A program made the translations under genes and the position numbers. From Planktomarina temperata RCA23 (GTDB taxonomy: Bacteria > Pseudomonadota > Alphaproteobacteria > Rhodobacterales > Rhodobacteraceae): DNA of 64,000 nt. The stretch lies in NCBI RefSeq assembly GCF_000738435.1, contig NZ_CP003984.1:372001-436000 (forward strand). Reading direction: 5' to 3'. Shown here piece after piece: positions 48,457 to 56,970 of the stretch (its first letter is position 1; each line of letters opens with the position of its first letter). A model generated the notes under the pieces. That model was not told where the DNA came from. It saw only the letters and a list, made by a program, of their open reading frames with translations, and did not search any database.

Positions 48457-49773
48457 ATGGAGCGCAGCGCTTTTGCCGGCAGTCGAATACGCGAAAGACG
48501 TGTAGCGCTTGGGCTCCGTCAGGCCGAGGTCGCCCTGCGCGCGGGAATTTCTGGATCCTACCTCAACCTCATTGAGCACAATAGGCGCCGAATTGGCGGC
48601 AAAGTTCTTTTGAATATCGCTGCGGCCTTGGAAACAGAACCCGGCGCGCTGGCACAAGGGGCTGAAAAAAGCCTCCTGACCAGCCTGCGCGACGCGGCCA
48701 TTGCGCGGCCAGATGTGGAGGTTGACCTCAGCCAGACAGAGGATTTTGCGGATCGCTTTACCGATTGGGCGCGCCTAATTTCGGCCCAGCAGAGCCAAAT
48801 TACCGCGCTGCAACAAACAGTCAGTAGCCTATCGGACCGTCTCGCGCATGACCCATTTCTGTCTGAGGCGTTGCATGAGGTGCTCTCAACGGTGTCTGCC
48901 ATTCGATCTACCGCGAGTATTTTGGCGGAGCCGGGGGAGATGGATCAAAATTGGCAGCGCAGATTCCAAACCAACGTGTTTCAGGACAGTATTCGCCTGG
49001 CCACCGCCAGCCAATCTCTTGCGGACTATCTGGATGGCGATTCGGATCGGGTGCTTGATACGCTGTCGCCACTGGATGAGCTCGATAGCCTATTGGCAAA
49101 AAATGGCTATCATTTTGCCGAGCTGGAAGACATGCGCCAATGGAGCGCCCCCGTTGCGGAGGGCCTGTTGGCAGAGGCTTCGGCGGCGGTAAAAACCTTG
49201 GGGTTAGCGTATTTTCGACAGTATTGGCGCGATGCGCAGAACTTCCGCCTGCCGAAATTGCTACAGCTGGTGGCAGAGTTTGGACTGGATCCCGTGCGAA
49301 TCGCCAGAGAGACAGAGCTGTCATTGCCCCTTATCTTTCGGCGCTTGGCCAGCCTACCTCCTGATCCCAACCGCCCACCTGTTGGGTTGATGATTTGCGA
49401 TGGCAGTGGCGGCTTGTTGTTCAAGCAGCCCTGCGATGATTTCCAAGCGCCACGGGTTGGGTCGGCCTGCGCGCTCTGGCCGCTTTATGGCGCGCTGACG
49501 CAGATTGGTGTTGCAGCGCGTCATCAGATTTTGCACAGCGGCCGGCCAGGAACTTTGGGCGAAGAAAATCTCTTTGACACCTTTTCTATTGCAGAGCGCG
49601 TGACCTCAGCCAGTTTTGAGGGCGTGCCGGTTCTGCGCTCTACCATGTTGATCTTGCGCGCGGAAACGCCGACGTACAACCAGCCTTTGCCAATTGGCAG
49701 CACGTGCCGCTTGTGCAATATCGACGCCTGCCCAGCGCGGCGTGAGCCGTCAATTTTTTCAGATGGGTTTTGA
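48457..49773 (+). CDS. ScfR-family (short-chain fatty acyl-CoA) XRE regulator
   Basis: Transcription regulator with an N-terminal XRE helix-turn-helix (residues 5-60: IRERRVALGLRQAEVALRAG, GSYLNLIEHNRRRIGG) and a large C-terminal domain of the DUF2083/ScfR type, ending in a cysteine cluster TCRLCNIDACPA. Family members respond to short-chain acyl-CoA and include RamB and PccR. AAGGA precedes the ATG. It is divergent from the importer-acs operon and reads toward the response regulator and kinase genes. Binding sites are visible upstream. Confidence 0.85.
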   Translation: MERSAFAGSRIRERRVALGLRQAEVALRAGISGSYLNLIEHNRRRIGGKVLLNIAAALETEPGALAQGAEKSLLTSLRDAAIARPDVEVDLSQTEDFADRFTDWARLISAQQSQITALQQTVSSLSDRLAHDPFLSEALHEVLSTVSAIRSTASILAEPGEMDQNWQRRFQTNVFQDSIRLATASQSLADYLDGDSDRVLDTLSPLDELDSLLAKNGYHFAELEDMRQWSAPVAEGLLAEASAAVKTLGLAYFRQYWRDAQNFRLPKLLQLVAEFGLDPVRIARETELSLPLIFRRLASLPPDPNRPPVGLMICDGSGGLLFKQPCDDFQAPRVGSACALWPLYGALTQIGVAARHQILHSGRPGTLGEENLFDTFSIAERVTSASFEGVPVLRSTMLILRAETPTYNQPLPIGSTCRLCNIDACPARREPSIFSDGF

Positions 49774-49835
49774 CAAAGCAGGTTTAATTCGGCTCTAGTG
49801 CCAAAGATGGTAAATTTGAACGAAGGGAGGCTAAA

Positions 49836-50207
49836 ATGCGGCATGTTTTGCTGATCGAAGATGAACCGAATATCATTGAAGCCCTCAGTTTCATATTTTT
49901 GCGCGACGGTTGGAAAGTTGATGCGCATTCCGACGGGGCCAATGCTGTGGCCACAGCCGTGCAAACGGCCCCCAATGCTATTATCTTAGACGTCATGCTG
50001 CCCAATCGCTCCGGTTTTGAAATTCTCGAAGAGTTGCGCAGCCTGCCCGACTACAAAGACATTCCAATCTTGATGCTCACCGCAAGAGGCCAAACAAAAG
50101 ATCGCGACATCGCCATAGCCCGCGGTGCATCCCAATATATGACAAAGCCTTTTTCCAATGCAGAGGTGTTGAAAACCATGAATGCGTTGGTCGGACACGC
50201 ACCGTGA
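49836..50207 (+). CDS. Response regulator, receiver domain only
   Basis: CheY-like protein of 123 aa with no output domain. Acidic pair Glu8/Asp9, phospho-acceptor Asp52 (IILDVMLPNRSG), Thr82 and Lys104 (MTKPF) are all present. AAGGGAGG lies upstream. Its stop overlaps the start of the small membrane protein gene by four bases, so it is in one operon with the kinase. Because it has no DNA-binding domain, it must act by protein contact or phosphorelay. Confidence 0.92.
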   Translation: MRHVLLIEDEPNIIEALSFIFLRDGWKVDAHSDGANAVATAVQTAPNAIILDVMLPNRSGFEILEELRSLPDYKDIPILMLTARGQTKDRDIAIARGASQYMTKPFSNAEVLKTMNALVGHAP

Positions 50208-50473
50208 GCGGCAAGCGCGATCAAACTCTGAAAAGAGTTGCCAATGCCGCCCGCGGGCAGCGCGTGAAAGAGTCCGCCCTGATCCTACCTTTCGTGGGGA
50301 TGATCCTTTTTTTGTTTCCGATCATGTGGCCGCGCAGCTCCGAGGTTGGCGCAGATGCGGGAACCTCGACCTCGACCGCTTTGATCTATCTGTTTATCGT
50401 CTGGGCAGGGTTGATCTGTTTCACCCTGGGGCTGGCGCTTGTGATCAAACGATTTGGCGTGGGACGGAGCTGA
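50204..50473 (+). CDS. Small membrane protein before the SSS-kinase
   Basis: 89 aa with a basic N-terminus (SGKRDQTLKRVANAARGQRVKE) and two membrane helices (about 25-43 and 58-80), topology N-in/C-in. No family recognised. It ends exactly one base before the kinase ATG and overlaps the response regulator gene, so it probably works with the kinase. Small subunits also accompany some SSS transporters (DUF4212 type), but I see no clear match. Confidence 0.75.
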   Translation: MSGKRDQTLKRVANAARGQRVKESALILPFVGMILFLFPIMWPRSSEVGADAGTSTSTALIYLFIVWAGLICFTLGLALVIKRFGVGRS

Positions 50474-53128
50474 ATGCTGTCTCTCGATCTTCTGATTTTT
50501 GTTTCGCTTATTTATGTGGCCTTCCTGTTCGGCGTTGCCTTTTGGGCTGAACGGGCGAGTGATGCCGGGCGCGGCGGTTGGATGCGCACGCCGCTCATTT
50601 ATACCCTGTCATTGTCAATCTACTGCACTGCTTGGACCTTTTATGGCGCTGTGGGATTTGCAGCGCGGTCGGGGCTGGAGTTTTTGACCATCTATCTCGG
50701 TCCCACGGTGGTGCTCATCGGTTGGTGGTTGATCCTGCGCCGTTTGGTGCGGATTGCCCGGGCTGAGCGGATCACCTCCATTGCGGATCTGGTGTCCTCG
50801 CGGTTTGGAAAAAATGCGCTTTTGGGCGGGTTCGTGACGGTGATGGCGGTGGTCGGCACAACGCCCTATATTGCCCTGCAGCTGCAATCGGTGACCTTGT
50901 CGATCTCGGTCTTCGCAAAGGGCACGCAGAACATTCTCAGCTCAACAAATATCGCCTTGTGGACCGCAGCAGGCCTTGCAGTGTTTACGATTGTGTTTGG
51001 CACCCGCAATCTTGATGTGAACGAGCGGCACAGCGGCGTTGTCATGGCCATTGCTGTTGAAGCGATTGTTAAGCTCTTAGCGCTGCTGGCGGTTGGAGTC
51101 TTTGTCGTCTGGGGGTTGGCCGGTGGCGCGGGTGATGTTTTGGCGCGCATTGATGCCTCGCCGATCTCACAATGGGAGGTCAGTACCGGGCGCTGGATTG
51201 GTGTCACCTTCCTTTCGGCCGCCGCATTTTTGTGTCTGCCGCGCATGTTTCAGGTGATGGTGGTGGAAAACTCTGAAGAAAGCCATCTCGCGACAGCCAG
51301 TTGGGCCTTTCCACTTTATCTCCTGCTCATGTCACTATTTGTGATCCCCATCGCGGTGGTGGGGTTGGATATTTTACCTGCAGGGTCCAACCCGGATCTT
51401 TTCGTACTCACCCTGCCGCTCTCTGCTGAGCAAAATGGCCTGGCGATGCTGGCCTTTCTGGGTGGGTTTTCTTCGGCGACCTCGATGGTGATTGTGGCGG
51501 CGATTGCCCTATCAACTATGATTTCAAACCATATCGTCACCCCGATTTGGTTGCGCGCGCGCGGTCAGGGGGCGACCATTTCCGGCGATGTGCGCAGTGT
51601 GGTTTTGACGTCGCGGCGCATTTCGATCATCGGCATTTTGACGCTGGGCTATCTCTATTATCGCATTTCTGGCGGTGGGGCGGCCTTGGCGTCCATTGGC
51701 TTGATATCCTTCGCCGGTGTCGCGCAAATCTTGCCTGTGATGCTGGGGGGGATCTTTTGGCAAGGGGCGACCAAAATTGGGGCCTTGGCTGGGTTGATTT
51801 GCGGGTTGGTGGTATGGAGCTACACCATGTTCCTGCCGTCCTTTGGTCCCGAAGTGTTGATTTCCCAGGAGACAATCGACCACGGGCTTTGGGGGCTGCA
51901 ATGGCTGCGCCCTACCGCGCTATTTGGCATCCAAGGTCTTGATCCGGTGGTCCATGCGGTCTTGTGGTCGATTTTGCTGAACAGCTTCGCCTTTGTGGCC
52001 GGCTCTATTTTATCGAGACCATCTCCCTTGGAGCGGGTGCAAGCGGTGCAATTTATCAGCGCTTTTGACAGCGGCCCTTCGGCACGCGGCTGGCAAAGAG
52101 GGGCGACAGACGCAGAGGATCTCTTGAGCATGGCCCAGCGCATTATTGGCGCGGCTCAAGCACAAAACTTGTTTCGCACGGCGGCACAACGGCAGGGAAA
52201 ACAGGGCTATCTGCCTGATCCGACGCCGCAATTTCTTGAAACCCTTGAGCGAGGCTTGGCCGGCAGTGTTGGAGCGGCCACAGCCCATGCGATGTTGGGG
52301 CAAATGGCCGGTGGGTCTTCTGTCACGGTCGAGGACTTGATGGCAGTGGCGGATGAAACCGCGCAGATCATGGAATATTCCAACCAGTTAGAGGCCAAGT
52401 CCGGCGAATTGACCACAACCGCGCGCAAACTGCGCGATGCCAACGACAAACTCACAAAGCTTTCGATCCAAAAGGATGCGTTCCTCAGTCAAATCAGCCA
52501 TGAGCTGCGCACGCCCATGACATCGATTCGAGCGTTTTCGGAAATTCTGCAAGATCCAGATCTCTCGGATGGTGACCGGCCAAAATATGCGCGGATCATC
52601 GAGGATGAAACCCAAAGATTGACCCGGTTGTTGGATGATCTTTTGGACCTTTCTGTGCTGGAGAATGGTCAGGTCTCACTGGAGCTTCGCCAAGCACGGT
52701 TGCGCGATATATTGGATCGTGCGGAGGCCTCGGCCAATGTGGAGCAGCATATAAGGATCCGCCGAAGCGCTGGGCGTGAGGACATTTCGATCCTCACAGA
52801 CCCCGATCGTTTGACCCAAGTATTTATCAACCTCATGTCAAATGCCGCGAAATATTGCGAGGCGCAGCGGCCAGAGTTGATCGTCAGTGTCAGCGAGACG
52901 CCCGCGGCCATAACCGTGGACTTTATCGACAATGGCGCCGGGGTCGATAAGGCCAATCAGGATATGATTTTCGAGAAATTTGCCCGCGCCTCAGATCATT
53001 CAAAAGCTGGCGGCGCGGGGCTTGGTCTGGCGATTTGCCGGGAGATTGTCAGCAACTTGGGAGGGCAGATTTCCTATCTGCCGGGCCAGCGCGGCGCGGC
53101 GTTTCGGGTCAGTCTTCCGCGCGATTAA
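50474..53128 (+). CDS. Sodium:solute symporter fused to histidine kinase (CbrA/CrbS type)
   Basis: 884 aa. The N-terminal half (about 1-500) is an SSS-family membrane domain with about 13 helices (YCTAWTFYGAVGFAARSGLEFLTIYLGPT near 40-70). The C-terminal half has a linker helix, the phospho-acceptor His676 in SQISHELRTPMTS, and an HATPase domain (NLMSNAAKYCE, DNGAGVDKANQDMIFEKFARA, GGAGLGLAIC). Relatives such as CbrA and CrbS regulate carbon use; CrbS controls acs. Here it lies in the same locus as acs. It overlaps the convergent phosphatase-like gene by 20 bp. Confidence 0.93.
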   Translation: MLSLDLLIFVSLIYVAFLFGVAFWAERASDAGRGGWMRTPLIYTLSLSIYCTAWTFYGAVGFAARSGLEFLTIYLGPTVVLIGWWLILRRLVRIARAERITSIADLVSSRFGKNALLGGFVTVMAVVGTTPYIALQLQSVTLSISVFAKGTQNILSSTNIALWTAAGLAVFTIVFGTRNLDVNERHSGVVMAIAVEAIVKLLALLAVGVFVVWGLAGGAGDVLARIDASPISQWEVSTGRWIGVTFLSAAAFLCLPRMFQVMVVENSEESHLATASWAFPLYLLLMSLFVIPIAVVGLDILPAGSNPDLFVLTLPLSAEQNGLAMLAFLGGFSSATSMVIVAAIALSTMISNHIVTPIWLRARGQGATISGDVRSVVLTSRRISIIGILTLGYLYYRISGGGAALASIGLISFAGVAQILPVMLGGIFWQGATKIGALAGLICGLVVWSYTMFLPSFGPEVLISQETIDHGLWGLQWLRPTALFGIQGLDPVVHAVLWSILLNSFAFVAGSILSRPSPLERVQAVQFISAFDSGPSARGWQRGATDAEDLLSMAQRIIGAAQAQNLFRTAAQRQGKQGYLPDPTPQFLETLERGLAGSVGAATAHAMLGQMAGGSSVTVEDLMAVADETAQIMEYSNQLEAKSGELTTTARKLRDANDKLTKLSIQKDAFLSQISHELRTPMTSIRAFSEILQDPDLSDGDRPKYARIIEDETQRLTRLLDDLLDLSVLENGQVSLELRQARLRDILDRAEASANVEQHIRIRRSAGREDISILTDPDRLTQVFINLMSNAAKYCEAQRPELIVSVSETPAAITVDFIDNGAGVDKANQDMIFEKFARASDHSKAGGAGLGLAICREIVSNLGGQISYLPGQRGAAFRVSLPRD

Positions 53129-53546
53129 GCGCCAGCATCTCCAGCTGTGGCCGCAGATGGGCCAATTGATACCCGGCTTGGGTGGTGGCGTCCAAAATGG
53201 TATCGGTCGCGATGCGCCCGGCTTGGGCAAAGGCCCAAACAATGCTGCAACGATTGCCCGAGGCGCAATAGGCAAAGACGGGGCTTGGCAGTTGCGCCAA
53301 AAGCTCCGCTTGCCGCTCTATCTTATCGGGGCCGAAGCTTGACGGATCGAAAACATTTTCCGCAAATTCCATGCCGGCGGCTTCGACGGCGGCCTTAATG
53401 GCCTCGATTTGGCGGGGTTCAGGATTTTCTTGATCTGGGCGATTGCATATCACAGATTTGAAACCTGCCTGCATGATGCTTGGCACATCCGAGACCTCTA
53501 TTTGTGGTGATACGGAATAATCGTCGGAAAGGGTGTTAATCTGCAT
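53109..53546 (-). CDS. TIGR01244/DUF442-type phosphatase-like protein
   Basis: Small protein with a dual-specificity phosphatase/rhodanese-like fold. It begins INTLSDDYSVSPQIEVSDVPSI, has ICNRPDQENPEPRQIEAI, and the active-site loop YCASGNRCS (Cys-x5-Arg). Proteins of this group (Blh N-terminal type) are linked to sulfide metabolism in some bacteria, but nothing here shows that. ATG at 53544-53546; an earlier in-frame start at 53609 is unlikely. Confidence 0.8.
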   Translation of the reverse strand: MQINTLSDDYSVSPQIEVSDVPSIMQAGFKSVICNRPDQENPEPRQIEAIKAAVEAAGMEFAENVFDPSSFGPDKIERQAELLAQLPSPVFAYCASGNRCSIVWAFAQAGRIATDTILDATTQAGYQLAHLRPQLEMLALNRAED

Positions 53547-53592
53547 GGCTGTGGGGTCCTCGTTTTTGGTATGTCTTAAAGGGCGCGGGGAG

Positions 53593-53805
53593 TCACAGCA
53601 TGATGCCAATCACCACCATCATCAGCCCAATTGCAGAGCACCCCATGGCGCCCAGGTTCCAAGCTACGGCCGATTGAAGCTGCAGTTTCATTTGTTCGTC
53701 GCTGAGACCTTGTTTCTTCGCCCGCATTATCCGTGCGATGGTGTAAAATAGCAGGCCAAGTCCGATAAAGGTCACGACAATCCCCGGGATGATGAGCCAA
53801 TCCAT
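53593..53805 (-). CDS. Small two-helix membrane protein
   Basis: 70 aa with two membrane helices (about 3-24 and 48-69) joined by a charged linker (RAKKQGLSDEQMKLQ). No family recognised. It lies just upstream of the phosphatase-like gene on the same strand. Confidence 0.65.
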   Translation of the reverse strand: MDWLIIPGIVVTFIGLGLLFYTIARIMRAKKQGLSDEQMKLQLQSAVAWNLGAMGCSAIGLMMVVIGIML

Positions 53806-53916
53806 AGTCTACTCCGAAAACTTTAAATTTGCGCCACAGTCGCGAAGGAAGGCGGCTTGTGCAAGTCGAAAACGAAGGGTATCGCTGCACAATCACTTAT
53901 TACAATGGAGTCCCCC

Positions 53917-54168
53917 ATGTTAGAAATCGACAGCAGCTATCGCGTCACGGCCGATGAATTGCGGCAGTTCATAGAACGTATTGAGCGTTTGGATGCCGAA
54001 AAAAAAGATCTGGCAGAACAACAAAAAGAAGTGATGGCAGAGGCCAAGGGCCGTGGGTATGACACCAAAGTCATGCGCAAACTCATCACCCTGCGCAAGC
54101 GGGACCAAAATGATATTGCCGAAGAAGAAGCTATTTTGGAAATGTATAAAGAAGCCTTGGGCATGTGA
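53917..54168 (+). CDS. GapR-family DNA-binding protein (DUF2312)
   Basis: Small basic coiled-coil DNA-binding protein. YRVTADELRQFIERIERLDAEKK and KEVMAEAKGRGYDTKVMRKLITLRKRD are diagnostic of GapR, which in Caulobacter binds overtwisted AT-rich DNA. I chose the ATG at 53917 (GGAG six bases upstream). 83 aa is the family length. Confidence 0.92.
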   Translation: MLEIDSSYRVTADELRQFIERIERLDAEKKDLAEQQKEVMAEAKGRGYDTKVMRKLITLRKRDQNDIAEEEAILEMYKEALGM

Positions 54169-54183
54169 GTGCGCGGCTGGCCC

Positions 54184-55065
54184 TCAAAGGGCCGGCTCAA
54201 TCACTTCAACATCTCCGCGTGAGATGATGGCATTCACATCTTCATCATATAGGTCAGACAGGCGGTTGAGCAGATCATCCGTCCAGCCGGGCAGGGTGAT
54301 TTCTTCCTCCACCGCCGCCGGATTGGCATAATGCTCCAAAAAAGCCGCTAAGACTCGTTGCCGTTCTTTTTCTGAGTTGGGCGGATTGGCCTTGAAATAG
54401 TTTTGCATTTTTTGAGTGCCAATTTCCGTCAACAAAGACCCAATCAGATCATAGCCAGCCTTTAACGGTTCTTCTGCATCTATTCCAATTAGGTGACGCA
54501 GGATTTTGGGCCAAATAAAGGGTGTATCCTCGTTGCACCAAGCTGTGATCTGCGCATTTGGCAAGACAGTGCGCATGCGATGGATCAAACCGGACCATTG
54601 AACCACAGTGGGCGCGGCCCCCGCCATAAAGCGCTGAAACGACCGTCCGTGAGATTTGCCATAAGCCGCTGGAATAAAGGTGCCGGGATCACGCATGCAC
54701 AGTGACAGTTCAATGTCATGGCCTTGGAACAAACTGCCAAAGGCCTGGAGCTTTTCCACCACCAAAGCATAGAAATCTCCGCCCTCGAAAATTCGGTTTG
54801 GCACGCAGATGAAATTTGCATTGGTCAAAATCACCCGCTCAGCATCTGAATCGCCCAGAATATCGGCCAAAAGTTCCTCTCCCGACATATCCGGGCGTGC
54901 GCCCTTGGCCATGGCTTGCAGGTTTTCTCGAATGACATTTCGATATTTGCGCGGGTGGGGCAGGGCGACCTGATTCTGGACAAGCGCGGCTTTGTTCTTC
55001 ACAAGCGAAGCGTGCAGGGCATCTTGGTCTGTGCAATGGGCGCCAATATGATAAACAATTTGCAT
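54184..55065 (-). CDS. Hypothetical protein, sulfotransferase-like N-terminus
   Basis: 293 aa, no firm family. It starts QIVYHIGAHCTDQDALHASLVKNKAAL, reminiscent of the PAPS-binding loop of sulfotransferases (usually HIGxPKTGTT), but the TGTT is absent. The middle holds SLCMRDPGTFIPAAYGKSH. It may have lost activity or be a divergent relative. Convergent with the GapR gene, divergent from the permease. Confidence 0.6.
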   Translation of the reverse strand: MQIVYHIGAHCTDQDALHASLVKNKAALVQNQVALPHPRKYRNVIRENLQAMAKGARPDMSGEELLADILGDSDAERVILTNANFICVPNRIFEGGDFYALVVEKLQAFGSLFQGHDIELSLCMRDPGTFIPAAYGKSHGRSFQRFMAGAAPTVVQWSGLIHRMRTVLPNAQITAWCNEDTPFIWPKILRHLIGIDAEEPLKAGYDLIGSLLTEIGTQKMQNYFKANPPNSEKERQRVLAAFLEHYANPAAVEEEITLPGWTDDLLNRLSDLYDEDVNAIISRGDVEVIEPAL

Positions 55066-55158
55066 CGAAATATGCTGCCTTGGAAATAAGTCTGAGCGGA
55101 CAGAGTATAGGCAACCGTTTATAAATATAAAACAGCCGAAATCAAAAATGAGGGCTTC

Positions 55159-56790
55159 GTGGCAGAAAAATTAAAGAAACGCGCGGGATTGGGCAGATGG
55201 CTTGCATTGGCCATTGCTGGCTGTGTGCTCTTGCCGATTGTTTCGATTGCTTGGATGGGCTTTGGCAGCGATGGCGCGCGCTGGGCGCATCTTTTGGCCA
55301 CGGTGTTTCCGCGGTATTTGAGCAATAGCCTCTCGCTGATGTTGGGCGTTGGTGCTGTTAGTCTGCTCCTCGGCACATCTTTGGCTTATTTGATTACGCA
55401 TCTCGAGTTTCCAGGGCGCAAATGGGTGCAATACGGGTTGTTTCTCCCGCTGGCGATGCCCTCTTTCGTGGCCGCATACGCTTGGGTAGATGTCTTGGAA
55501 TATGCCGGTCCGCTGCAAACAACTTTGCGTGATCTGGCTGGATGGTCTTCGGTTCGGGACTATTGGTTTCCCAATATTCGCTCGTTGCCTGGCGCAATAT
55601 TCGTGCTGTCTTTGACACTCTACCCTTACGTGTATCTTCTGGCCCGAGCGGCATTCCGCGAGCTGCCGGCCAGCGGTCAGGATGTCGCCCGTTCACTTGG
55701 CTTGGGGCATATGCGGCAATTTTTGCGCGTGAGCCTCCCACAAGCGCGCCCTGCCATTGCCGCTGGAACAGCCATAGTCATGATGGAAACCTTAAACGAT
55801 TTCGGGACAGTAGATTATTTTGCCGTGCAGACTCTCACCACGGGCATTTTTTCGATTTGGTTGGAAAGCTATGACCCGGGGGGCGCGGCGCAATTGGCAG
55901 TGCTGGCCGCCTTGATTGTGGCGGGCTTGCTTGGGGTCGAGAAAATTGGCCGCCGCCGCGCGCGCTTTCACAAATCGGGTCGTCAATTGGCCCCGATCCA
56001 GCCGCAACCTCTGTCCTCGCGGCAGGGGGCCGCCGTGCTGCTCTATTGCTTGGTTCCTATGGGGTTGGGATTTTTAATTCCATTGATGGTTCTGGTGGCG
56101 CCTGTCGTGTCGGATCTGAGCCTTTGGAGCGACACCGGCCTTTGGCGCGCGGCGGCGCACAGCTTGGCTTTGGGTGGCGCAAGCGCTGGATTGGTCGTAA
56201 CGCTCGCCACTGTTATGGTTTTGGGATTGCAGAAAACCCCGGCGGCATGGAGAAAATCTTTGCTGACCCTGACGACTGTGGGCTACGCCTTTCCTGGTGC
56301 CGTCCTCGGTTTGGGGATATTGATTCCCTTGGCTACGTTTGACAATTGGCTGGCAGACCTCGTTTTTGCGACCTTCCGTCGCGATCCCGGCCTCCTTCTC
56401 ACCGGGAGTGCGGGCGCATTGATCGTTGCCTATTGCGTCCGCTTTTTCGCGATTGGTGTTGGGGCTGCTGAGGCCGGCTTGGCCGCGATCTCAACCAATA
56501 TCCCACTGGCCGCAAGCACATTGGGGCGCGGGCCAAAAGATGTTTTAGTAAATATATATCAACCGCTTATGCGGGGAAGTCTGGCATCTGCTATGGTGCT
56601 TGTCTTTGTGGATACGGTTAAAGAACTGCCCGCAACGCTTCTGCTGCGCCCGTTTAATTTCGACACGCTGTCCACCCATGTCTACGCACAAGCCAGCCTG
56701 GAAAATTTCCACGGCTCCACCCCCGCCGCATTGCTCATCATCACACTTTCCCTCGGAGCGATATTTCTTTTGGCAAAAGCGCATAGGTAG
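55159..56790 (+). CDS. Fe(3+)-type ABC transporter permease
   Basis: Large duplicated permease (FbpB/SfuB type) with about 12 helices in two halves. The EAA loops are RSLGLGHMRQFLRVSLPQARPA with ETLNDFGTVDYFAVQTLTTG after it, and AASTLGRGPKDVLVNIYQPLMRG in the second half. It probably imports ferric iron. It starts with GTG. No binding protein or ATPase is next to it, so partners must be elsewhere. The 3' end is 42 bp from tRNA-Thr. Confidence 0.88.
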   Translation: MAEKLKKRAGLGRWLALAIAGCVLLPIVSIAWMGFGSDGARWAHLLATVFPRYLSNSLSLMLGVGAVSLLLGTSLAYLITHLEFPGRKWVQYGLFLPLAMPSFVAAYAWVDVLEYAGPLQTTLRDLAGWSSVRDYWFPNIRSLPGAIFVLSLTLYPYVYLLARAAFRELPASGQDVARSLGLGHMRQFLRVSLPQARPAIAAGTAIVMMETLNDFGTVDYFAVQTLTTGIFSIWLESYDPGGAAQLAVLAALIVAGLLGVEKIGRRRARFHKSGRQLAPIQPQPLSSRQGAAVLLYCLVPMGLGFLIPLMVLVAPVVSDLSLWSDTGLWRAAAHSLALGGASAGLVVTLATVMVLGLQKTPAAWRKSLLTLTTVGYAFPGAVLGLGILIPLATFDNWLADLVFATFRRDPGLLLTGSAGALIVAYCVRFFAIGVGAAEAGLAAISTNIPLAASTLGRGPKDVLVNIYQPLMRGSLASAMVLVFVDTVKELPATLLLRPFNFDTLSTHVYAQASLENFHGSTPAALLIITLSLGAIFLLAKAHR

Positions 56791-56832
56791 GGCTTGCATA
56801 GGCAGTTTTTTTGTCCTAAATCCTCGCTCAGT

Positions 56833-56908
56833 GCCCCTATAGCTCAGCTGGTAGAGCAACTGATTTGTAATCAGTAGGTCCGCGGTTCGAGTCCGTGTGG
56901 GGGCACCA
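56833..56908 (+). tRNA. tRNA-Thr (anticodon TGT)
   Basis: Complete 76-nt cloverleaf: acceptor GCCCCTA pairs with TGGGGGC (one T-G pair), D arm AGCTCAGCTGGTAGAGC, anticodon stem CTGAT/ATCAG with loop TTTGTAA (anticodon TGT), T arm with GGTTCGAGTCC, discriminator A and encoded CCA. Its 3' end serves as the integration site of the downstream island. Confidence 0.95.
56893..56908 (+). repeat. att core at the 3' end of tRNA-Thr (left)
   Basis: CCGTGTGGGGGCACCA, the last 16 bases of the tRNA. An inverted copy is at 59061-59076. The sequence to the left differs between the copies, which marks this edge of the crossover region. Confidence 0.7.
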
Positions 56909-56960
56909 TAATCCAAGCCAATGTATTGTAATACCTTACTAAACTGAAGTTTTTAGTGAG

Positions 56961-56970
56961 CCGTAGACCA
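56961..56970 (-). repeat. TGGTCTACGG repeat (left arm)
   Basis: Minus-strand copy of the motif, directly at the integrase start codon. Other copies, all on the plus strand, are at 58999-59008, 59167-59176 and 59179-59188. Repeats of this kind near an att site often are arm-type binding sites of the integrase. Confidence 0.5.
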
